Shown here: in pieces, positions 61,545 to 64,000 of the stretch | How positions within the stretch are numbered: position 1 is the first letter of the stretch | Layout of the letters: each line of letters starts with the position of its first letter | NCBI GenBank assembly: GCA_023421675.1 | Contig: JAEZTC010000013.1 | Coordinates: forward strand, 124,001 to 188,000 | Direction: 5' to 3' | Origin: Bacillota bacterium | GTDB taxonomy: Bacteria > Bacillota > Clostridia > Acetivibrionales > JANLFN01 | Length of the DNA: 64,000 nucleotides | Translations under genes and position numbers: made by a program | Notes under the pieces: model-generated | What the model saw: only the letters and a program-made list of their open reading frames with translations | Told to the model about the DNA's origin: nothing | The model's database searches: none

Positions 61545-63173
61545 ATGAAGCTTACAGGAGCTAAAGCAATAATAAAGGCACTTGAAATGGAAAACGTAAG
61601 CGTTATTTTCGGTTATCCGGGAGCCGCTATATGTCCTTTTTACGATGCACTCCTGGATTCCCAAATAAAACATATACTAACAAGGCATGAACAGGGAGCT
61701 GCACATGCGGCTAGCGGTTATTCGCGTACAACAGGTAAAACCGGTGTGTGTGTTGCAACATCAGGCCCCGGTGCCACAAACCTTATAACAGGCATTGCAA
61801 CCGCATACATGGACTCAATTCCAATGATAGCCATAACAGGCCAGGTGCCTACCGAGCACATTGGAAAGGATGTTTTCCAGGAAGCGGATATTACAGGAGC
61901 TACAGCACCGTTTTGTAAAAACAATTACCTGGTTAAGGATGCATCAAGCCTTCCCAGAATTATTAAGGAAGCTTTTCATATAGCGTCTACAGGACGTCCA
62001 GGCCCGGTTCTTATTGATATACCCATAGATATACAAAATACCGAGATTGATTTTGAATATCCTGAAATGATAGATATCAAAGGTTATAAGCCAACCTATA
62101 AAGGGCATCCGGTACAGATCAGGCGAGTTGTGGAAGCTATTGAAAAGGCAGAGGCACCTCTTATATGTGCAGGCGGAGGTGTTATAAATGCCAATGCTTC
62201 GGAAGAATTATTGAGCTTTGCAGAGAAATACCGTATACCTGTGGTAAATACGCTTATGGGTATAGGTTCAATACCATTCGAGCATGAGCTTAACATGGGA
62301 ATGCTTGGCTCCCATGGAGTATATACGGCAAATTATGCTGTTAACAATTCAGACCTTCTTATACTTTTAGGTGCCAGGGTTGGTGACAGGGCAATGGGTT
62401 CTGCTGTTCAAATAGCTAAAAAGGCATCAATAGTCCATATTGATATAGATCCTGCGGAAATAGGTAAAAACATACCTGCAATGATACCTGTTGTCGGTGA
62501 TGTTAAAACTGTTCTTGAACAACTGAATGAAGCATCAAACAAGGGTAATACTGAAAACTGGTTAATGACCCTGGAGCAAAAGAAGGCACAACATCCTTTA
62601 AAGCATGAAACCCTTTCAAACAATCAATATGTAAGACCTCAATTTGTATTAAAGGAGCTTTCAAGGGCTTCAGCCGATAACACTATAGTAACTACCGAAG
62701 TAGGCCAGAATCAGATCTGGACAGCTAACCATTACAGAATTAATAAAGCCCGTACCTTTATATCGTCTGGCGGGTTGGGCACTATGGGTTATGGATTGCC
62801 TTCTGCTGTAGGTGCAAAGGTTGGAAATCCAGATAAAAGAGTTATAGTTATAGCAGGCGACGGGAGCTTTCAAATGTCAATGCAGGAACTAGGTACTATA
62901 AAGCAAAACAAGCTTGGCATTAAGATTGTTGTTTTCAATAACTCAAGGCTTGGAATGGTAAGGGAGCTTCAAAAGAGAAGCTACTGCGGAAGGTATTCGC
63001 AAGTATATCTTGACGAAAACCCTGACTTTGTGAAACTGGTATCTGCTTATGGCTTTAAAGGTGAAAGCATCCGTAAGAATTCAGAGGTAATACCTGCAAT
63101 AAACAGGATGTTGGCGGATGATGAGACATATCTTCTGGAGTTTATAGTAAACCCTGAAGAATCTACTTTATAA
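61545..63173 (+). CDS. ilvB: Acetolactate synthase large subunit
   Basis: 542 residues from ATG 61545 (TTAGGAGCG). Thiamine-diphosphate enzyme making acetolactate or acetohydroxybutyrate, first shared step of Val/Leu/Ile synthesis. The catalytic Glu49 (HEQGAAHAASGYSR), the FAD/substrate region and the TPP motif IAGDGSFQMSMQEL (about 436-450) ... NNSRLGMVRELQ are intact. Leads ilvB-ilvN-ilvC under a T-box. Confidence 0.96.
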   Translation: MKLTGAKAIIKALEMENVSVIFGYPGAAICPFYDALLDSQIKHILTRHEQGAAHAASGYSRTTGKTGVCVATSGPGATNLITGIATAYMDSIPMIAITGQVPTEHIGKDVFQEADITGATAPFCKNNYLVKDASSLPRIIKEAFHIASTGRPGPVLIDIPIDIQNTEIDFEYPEMIDIKGYKPTYKGHPVQIRRVVEAIEKAEAPLICAGGGVINANASEELLSFAEKYRIPVVNTLMGIGSIPFEHELNMGMLGSHGVYTANYAVNNSDLLILLGARVGDRAMGSAVQIAKKASIVHIDIDPAEIGKNIPAMIPVVGDVKTVLEQLNEASNKGNTENWLMTLEQKKAQHPLKHETLSNNQYVRPQFVLKELSRASADNTIVTTEVGQNQIWTANHYRINKARTFISSGGLGTMGYGLPSAVGAKVGNPDKRVIVIAGDGSFQMSMQELGTIKQNKLGIKIVVFNNSRLGMVRELQKRSYCGRYSQVYLDENPDFVKLVSAYGFKGESIRKNSEVIPAINRMLADDETYLLEFIVNPEESTL

Positions 63174-63216
63174 ATCGGTAATTCAATGCAAATAAACCTT
63201 ATAAGGGGGAATTGAT

Positions 63217-63729
63217 ATGCCTAAGTACATACTTTCTGTATTAGTTGAAAACCACGCAGGTGTTCTTTCAAGAGTTTCCGGGCTTTTCAGCAGAAGGGGC
63301 TTTAATATTGACAGCCTTGCAGTAGGTATTACAGAGAATCCTGACATTTCCAGAATGACAATAGTTGTTAATGGTGATGAATATGTTGTAGAACAGGTTA
63401 CAAAACAGCTTAATAAGCTTATCGATGTTATAAAAATAAAGCAGCTTGACAAAAACGAGTCAATAAGCAGGGAACTGGCACTTATAAAGGTCAGGGCGAC
63501 TGCTGCCACAAGGCCTGAAATAATTCAAATAGTTGAAATATTCAGAGCAAAAATAGTTGATGTTTCCAAAAACACCCTTACTGTTGAAATATCAGGTGGT
63601 ACGGACAAGGTTGCTGCTTTGCTTGATATGCTTGAGCAGTTTGGAATAAAGGAAATAGTAAGAACCGGAACAATCGCTATAGAGCGCGGTAACAAAGTAT
63701 TGAAACCTAACAAAAACGAGGAGGAATAG
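63217..63729 (+). CDS. ilvN: Acetolactate synthase regulatory small subunit
   Basis: 170 residues. N-terminal ACT domain LSVLVENHAGVLSRVSGLFSRRGFNIDSLAVG, typical of the valine-feedback site, and a C-terminal domain with LALIKVRATAATRPEI. Enhances and feedback-regulates IlvB. RBS AGGGGGAAT; ilvC begins 4 nt after the stop. Confidence 0.96.
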   Translation: MPKYILSVLVENHAGVLSRVSGLFSRRGFNIDSLAVGITENPDISRMTIVVNGDEYVVEQVTKQLNKLIDVIKIKQLDKNESISRELALIKVRATAATRPEIIQIVEIFRAKIVDVSKNTLTVEISGGTDKVAALLDMLEQFGIKEIVRTGTIAIERGNKVLKPNKNEEE

Positions 63730-63733
63730 TATT

Positions 63734-64000
63734 ATGGCAAAAATGTATTATGACAGTGATTGTAATTTAAATCTTATAAAGGGTAAGACTGTTGCAGTTA
63801 TTGGTTATGGAAGTCAGGGCCACGCGCATGCCCAGAATTTAATGGAAAGTGGAATTAATGTAGTTGTAGGTTTGACTCCTACATCTGAAAGAAGAGAACA
63901 GGTTGTAAGTGCTGGTTTAAAGGTACTTGATACAGCTGAAGCTGCAAAGGCTGCTGATATTATAATGATTCTTGTCCCAGATGAAAAACAGTCAATGATT
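63734..64000 (+). CDS. ilvC: Ketol-acid reductoisomerase (3' end outside window)
   Basis: First 89 residues; the frame runs off the window. AVIGYGSQGHAHAQNLMESG is the NAD(P)-binding signature, and VVVGLTPTSERREQ is the cofactor-specificity loop. Converts acetolactate to dihydroxyisovalerate. RBS GAGGAATAG overlaps the end of ilvN. Confidence 0.95.
   Translation, partial: MAKMYYDSDCNLNLIKGKTVAVIGYGSQGHAHAQNLMESGINVVVGLTPTSERREQVVSAGLKVLDTAEAAKAADIIMILVPDEKQSMI

Overview
The window is chromosome of a low-GC, anaerobic, spore-forming and flagellated member of the Clostridia. Evidence is the full set of sporulation genes (spoIID, spoIIQ, spoIIID, spoVG, spoVT, a YyaC-type protease), flagellar rod/hook genes, a membrane-bound Ech-type [NiFe] hydrogenase, rubredoxin, S-layer-homology surface proteins and frequent TTG/GTG starts. 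A Ruminiclostridium/Acetivibrio-like genome is my best guess; that is inference, not a sequence match. No rRNA, tRNA or CRISPR array was seen.

Layout. 1-3.8 kb: two S-layer-homology surface proteins, the first cut by the window edge. 3.9-16.4 kb: an envelope/sporulation/flagellar block ordered much as in Bacillus (ywmB, murA, spoIID, spoIIQ, spoIIID, mbl, flhO, flhP, rod-binding protein, fabZ). It is interrupted at 8.9-10.7 kb by a reverse-strand agr-like island: a kinase-less AgrC-like membrane protein, an AgrD-like peptide gene too short for routine ORF calling, and coupled small membrane proteins. 16.4-17.8 kb: murC. 18.2-28.3 kb: a second Bacillus-like block (purR, spoVG, glmU, prs, pth, mfd, a PpiC/PrsA-type foldase, spoVT). 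28.5-31.1 kb: an ABC importer of the NMT1/SsuBC type. 31.3-34.9 kb: a small secreted protein, pgsA, an LtaS-like lipoteichoic acid synthase and a nitroreductase-like protein. 35.2-40.4 kb: a zinc-ribbon protein, rho, rpmE, a DUF1385 protein, prmC. 40.4-48.4 kb: a YtvI-type membrane protein, then echABCDEF with hypA and hypB. 48.4-50.8 kb: a TetR-controlled ABC exporter with two matching operator palindromes. 50.8-53.7 kb: a PAS-SpoIIE phosphatase, YyaC-like protease, a membrane protein, rubredoxin. 53.77-55.46 kb: a complete IS1595-family element with 8-bp target duplication, a dead transposase and an NTF2-like passenger gene. 55.5-64 kb: a small protein, glnA with an ANTAR regulator and a C26 amidase, GNAT, MscS, DUF951, and a T-box-controlled ilvB-ilvN-ilvC operon that runs off the end.

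How the parts fit. MurA, GlmU and MurC supply and build the peptidoglycan precursor; SpoIID and SpoIIQ act on the wall during engulfment; Mbl guides wall growth; PgsA makes the phosphatidylglycerol that an LtaS-type enzyme polymerises on. HypA and HypB serve nickel insertion into EchE. Visible regulation includes an inverted PurBox pair on purR, paired TetR operators overlapping a consensus promoter, an Ile-type T-box on ilv and a terminator hairpin between glnA and its ANTAR antiterminator. The least ordinary parts are the agr-like island, the passenger-carrying IS and the TetR operator pair.
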